Assembly (NCBI GenBank): GCA_937926185.1
Contig: CALEYM010000739.1
Coordinates: 1 to 6,912 of the forward strand
Length of the DNA: 6,912 bases
Reading direction: 5' to 3'
Source: an uncultured Bacteroidota bacterium
Lineage (GTDB): Bacteria > Bacteroidota > Bacteroidia > Chitinophagales > Saprospiraceae
In this document: positions 6,901 to 6,912 of the stretch, one piece after another
How the letters are laid out: every line of letters begins with the position of its first letter
How positions within the stretch are numbered: position 1 is the stretch's first letter
Translations under genes and position numbers: made by a program
Notes under the pieces: generated by a model
Told to the model about the DNA's origin: nothing
Seen by the model: the letters and a program-made list of their open reading frames with translations, nothing else
Databases searched by the model: none

Positions 6901-6912
6901 GATGGGTAATAA
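917..6912 (-). CDS. Giant T9SS-secreted multidomain adhesin-like protein with SprB repeats (5' end probably outside window)
   Basis: The frame ends at TAA (917-919) and stays open to the right edge; the first in-frame ATG is at 6886 and gives 1989 residues. Numbered from that ATG, the domains are: FN3 (24-112), P-domain-like module (118-274), FN3 (277-376), MAM-like domain (377-560), MopE-type metal-binding motif (568-634), three Ig-like domains (640-720, 721-803, 804-886), 13 SprB-type repeats (892-1900) and a T9SS type A sorting domain (1906-1989). No protease, glycosidase or other catalytic module is visible. All recognised modules are adhesive or structural, which fits a cell-surface or released adhesin or scaffold. 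T9SS cargo normally needs a Sec signal peptide. Residues 1-23 (MSKAYPDHTPLPLGGGVGGG onward) are not one, so the real start is probably upstream of 6912, or the gene was truncated by the G-rich element. It is not SprB itself: Flavobacterium johnsoniae SprB is much larger and has a type B C-terminal domain. The product could be an adhesin or a piece of a larger enzyme-bearing protein. Confidence 0.95.
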   Translation of the reverse strand, partial: ITHLSPSGMSKAYPDHTPLPLGGGVGGGADVCPRPELLQANQVTDSTARLTWSDVGDKYEVEIAAGTDPFTGSPTYVVNADPPFDVAGLIPGRNYRFQVRTVCDDTTSSIWSTPRSFITDLNNARPCPLNLDLRDTSCNNIQVFELHVDEAPGMALGTDVLLRGVRMMIEHPWRSDLSVWLVSPDSARIQLLGGLNAGDQNIGDLQGTVCAQFVELTDDATVAQPLSAAAETDNITGYYLPGQALAGLHAGQNPVGVWRVEICDSKVAHRGKLRLFELIFARADCPPVEQVTAGNVTENSADISWQTDANGDSLLIEYGPAGFIPGTGNTAGTGAVSIILPQPAAAPILLSGLQTLQWYEVYIRRQCAPGVWGPNSWAARFFTNCSPTLLETVNDLDLCSAANCADPCPLPGLWQNVPDDDYEWKVFTGPGLAWPVAGPQTASGGSGNFLYFRNACSPTGAFGKTAKLRTLCVQVSAPPAQACHFSFDLYQNTKINQPGTLMLQASTDGGVNWDTVKTWSGNKGKLWRREYVNLSDYDGQTTLFQFVASGVFGAYGDLAIDNLAFYGSQEAGTPDFEFYLDADGDSFGDPNVRVISCFPQAPPGYVPADSDCDDADPAVYPGAPEILCNQTDENCNGMTDDVAIPAPPAPAGVEICSGANAVLTASGTPLGQYFWYAAASGGTPISAGNTLSIDHLTSSTTYYLADSLTGPGAGCSSSRVAANVTVHPVPVLTLSASPTLCDGSSFDLSTLPVMDTASTGGLLTYHSATPPGPANQLASPVVHPGLTTNYYILSTTAFGCTGTRAVTITVLPSPEVQIVQGDSVNVCRGRTLQIQAQESGVGTPPIEYAWSTGLNFPSIPVQAGNTPNITKTYTVTVTDANGCTGADQIKVHTLNNVTQTALESIQNVSTCGGSDGSITLRPLNGTAPYTFAWPGGTLSGITGTGTIGNLSQGSYRITVTDATNAGCSMVMPQIVLNAPGLDVSLDTIIHPACPDASTGSIVLNVAGQNPVFDWSDMQSGSTATGLSGGSYSVTITDGNCSQVLSNLEVTTPPPIDINVNMLKAVQCFGESNGQIDLAVFGATPPYSYFWSNDSSSEDLGNLPAGIYRSTITDGNGCIFESPEYAITEPPLLNLILDTAQNVRCFGEKSGFLCVEAIGGTGPYQYNWDTGAKTACLSSIGAGIYSVTATDANSCTAEWLGVITQSSALQIEFTLKTNPGCFGAKNGSIELVPTGGTPPIQYQWSNSGNTAKIQNLGVGIYRCTLTDSKGCSLVSPGIVLTAPQVLGISLDTLVNVGCRGDNTGMIGVSVGGATGNITASWNSIPDDLTLSNAPAGQYILQVSDALSCSIKDTFQILEPEAPLIINIQQVKNALCAGEPTGSISIRVNGGTPPYHYDWSNGAQTPNLPAVPAGTYWLSVTDANGCIALMPPVTIEEPPAIIVAPEIHDIPCFGVPTGDILLAVGGGIPPYQYNWSNGKKTKDIFGLAAGVYSVTVQDATGCANVLNDLIVIDRNVNFTLEPVIVQAVSCSGANDGKIAVRAVNGTGPYQFSWSPPIGVHPNVPVPADTISALNGGDYWVTVTDAAGCTAISSVFNVEEAPPLQIVISNIVNIICKGDSTGQVSCGVSGGLPSYNLLWNNGLTQPSLSGLPAGNYQVTATDLRGCSVVSTLAQIQEPALALGITLSSLKDDKCGKQEGSIQLTVTGGVTPYQYLWNNMAVTASLSNLPAGSYQLTATDDLGCSIVSPVYTIQQLALPILLLDSVITAVPCKGDSTGAILTSFTGGTPAYQYAWSNGASTPSLQNIPAGNYWLTVTDAAGCFGFWTFPVTQPPQALGATWTTDSTANGWTITLTPTGGAPQYNIQWDEKSGNQTGPAATGLEPGLYRATITDARGCVLTLAIPAGSFVSAGLPELFSKIQLAPNPTAGPVRLFVDLLHPSPLEIRIFNTLGQSVFVKTMTDKMDKHVIPLDLSGQEAGLYWLLVRLPDGQYKTIRLALTE
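920..1171 (-). other. Domain: T9SS type A C-terminal sorting domain (residues 1906-1989)
   Basis: The C-terminus carries LAPNPTAGPVRLFVDL, with the PNP motif at residues 1912-1914, then LEIRIFNTLGQSV, a strand pair, and the terminal GLYWLLVRLPDG with KTIRLALTE. This is the standard type A T9SS signal: an Ig-like fold of about 80 residues that directs export across the outer membrane. In studied systems it is removed by the PorU sortase as the protein is attached to A-LPS or released. Confidence 0.93.
1187..4213 (-). repeat. Array of 13 SprB-type repeats (protein-level tandem repeat, about 230 bp period)
   Basis: Residues 892-1900 contain units of about 76 residues built as C-x-G-x-x-x-G-x-I, GGTPPYxYxWSNG, LPAGxYxVTxTDxxGC and a Pro-rich linker. 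In reading order the units are 3971-4213, 3749-3970, 3521-3748, 3293-3520, 3062-3292, 2831-3061, 2600-2830, 2372-2599, 2111-2371, 1883-2110, 1652-1882, 1418-1651 and 1187-1417. The paired cysteines are mostly exactly 50 residues apart. The first unit has a longer middle loop (spacing 56), and the ninth has an insertion of about eight residues (spacing 58). The last unit lacks the first Cys motif. The DNA copies have diverged, with shared identical stretches of only about 15 bp seen (for example 1527-1541 and 2709-2723), so this is an old array rather than a recent expansion. Such repeats form extended beta-sandwich stalks in gliding adhesin SprB and related proteins. Confidence 0.92.
4229..4969 (-). 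other. Domains: three tandem Ig-like domains (residues 640-886)
   Basis: Unit one (640-720) has EICSGANAVLTASG, a WYAAASGGTPI strand and STTYYLADS, matching the Bacteroidota Ig-like type often called Ig_7. Unit two (721-803) repeats the plan with TLCDGSSFDLS, TTNYYILSTTAFGC and closing VTITV. Unit three (804-886) has NVCRGRTLQI, AWSTG and TYTVTVTDANGC, and its ending already resembles the SprB repeats that follow. Each unit has one Cys near its start and one near its end, about 55-65 residues apart. The third assignment is the least certain. Confidence 0.65.
4985..5185 (-). other. Domain: MopE-type putative metal-binding motif (residues 568-634)
   Basis: Two acidic signatures are visible: YLDADGDSFGD (571-581), an EF-hand-like DxDxDxxxD loop, and DCDDADPAVYPGAPE (603-617) followed by CNQTDENCNGMTDD (620-633). 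This combination defines the MopE-type motif found many times in secreted proteins of Bacteroidota and Myxococcota. By family analogy it probably binds Ca2+ and rigidifies the link between the MAM-like domain and the Ig-like region. Confidence 0.88.
5207..5758 (-). other. Domain: MAM-like / jelly-roll domain (residues 377-560)
   Basis: The segment has the MAM pattern: LLETVNDLDLC near the start (381-391), an acidic-aromatic patch DDDYEW (411-416), GPQTASGGSGNFLYF (430-444), CHFSFDLYQNT (474-484), a W-x-x-x-x-V-N-L strand around 519-526, and the closing GDLAIDNLAFYG (548-559). MAM domains are extracellular beta-sandwiches in adhesion proteins and secreted bacterial enzymes. Several extra cysteines cluster at 377-400, suggesting a local disulfide knot. 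Confidence 0.7.
6065..6535 (-). other. Domain: proprotein-convertase P-domain-like module (residues 118-274)
   Basis: Two hallmarks of P-domains (P/Homo B beta-sandwiches) are present. One is the I-x-H-x-x-x-SDL-x-x-x-L-x-SP pattern at residues 161-176 (IEHPWRSDLSVWLVSP). The other is the closing strand set with NPVGVWRVEICDS (245-257), a Gly turn at 263 and LFELIFAR (267-274). In convertases this fold follows an S8 protease domain. Here it sits between two FN3 domains with no protease in the window, so a binding or stabilising role is more likely. Confidence 0.75.
6826..6861 (-). repeat. C/G-run palindromic element, likely dispersed repeat, read as PLPLGGGVGG
   Basis: The plus strand shows C runs at 6826-6829, 6831-6835, 6838-6841 and 6843-6848, then AA, then G runs at 6851-6854 and 6856-6861. 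CCCCTCCCC (6838-6846) pairs perfectly with GGGGAGGGG (6851-6859) around a 4-nt loop, giving a 9-bp GC-rich hairpin. The minus (coding) strand has four G runs of four or more separated by 1-2 nt, an excellent G-quadruplex pattern. The element encodes roughly residues 9-21 of the large protein. Low-complexity peptides of the PLPLGGG type recur in predicted proteins of Bacteroidota and other bacteria where such intergenic repeats are translated (recollection, not searched). The flank 6862-6912, with a repeated TCCGGAT (6867-6873 and 6887-6893), may belong to the same element. Confidence 0.7.

Overview
The window looks like a stretch of a Bacteroidota chromosome, most likely from a Saprospiraceae-type lineage (inference). 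Three things suggest this. The dominant gene carries SprB-type repeats and a type A C-terminal sorting signal of the type IX secretion system (T9SS), which is restricted to Bacteroidota. Its neighbour resembles a Bacteroidota-specific membrane protein family (DUF6427). Base composition is moderately GC-rich, as in many marine or wastewater Saprospiraceae.

Both real genes lie on the minus strand, so the window reads biologically from right to left. From the right edge to 917 runs one giant open frame, 1989 codons from its first in-frame ATG at 6886. It encodes a secreted multidomain surface protein. The order of modules is FN3, P-domain-like module, FN3, MAM-like domain, MopE-type metal-binding motif, about three Ig-like domains, 13 SprB-type repeats (the last degenerate) and a T9SS type A sorting domain. 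The frame has no stop between the ATG and the right edge, and there is no signal peptide after that ATG, so the true N-terminus is probably outside the window. The first residues are encoded by a C/G-run palindromic element that looks like a dispersed repeat and is also a strong G-quadruplex candidate.

After a 79-bp gap, 837 to the left edge holds 279 codons of a polytopic membrane protein with a GTG start. It resembles DUF6427 and is cut by the window edge. The two genes are co-directional, but nothing in the sequence shows that they share a function. The first is a cell-surface or released adhesin-like protein and the second an inner-membrane protein of unknown role.

I see no tRNA, rRNA, CRISPR array, transposase or clear promoter. 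The plus strand holds only antisense open frames that shadow the two minus-strand genes. I found no clear evidence of a new multi-gene system. The notable features are the mosaic architecture, the very regular cysteine spacing in the SprB array, and the G-rich element fused into the reading frame at the window edge.
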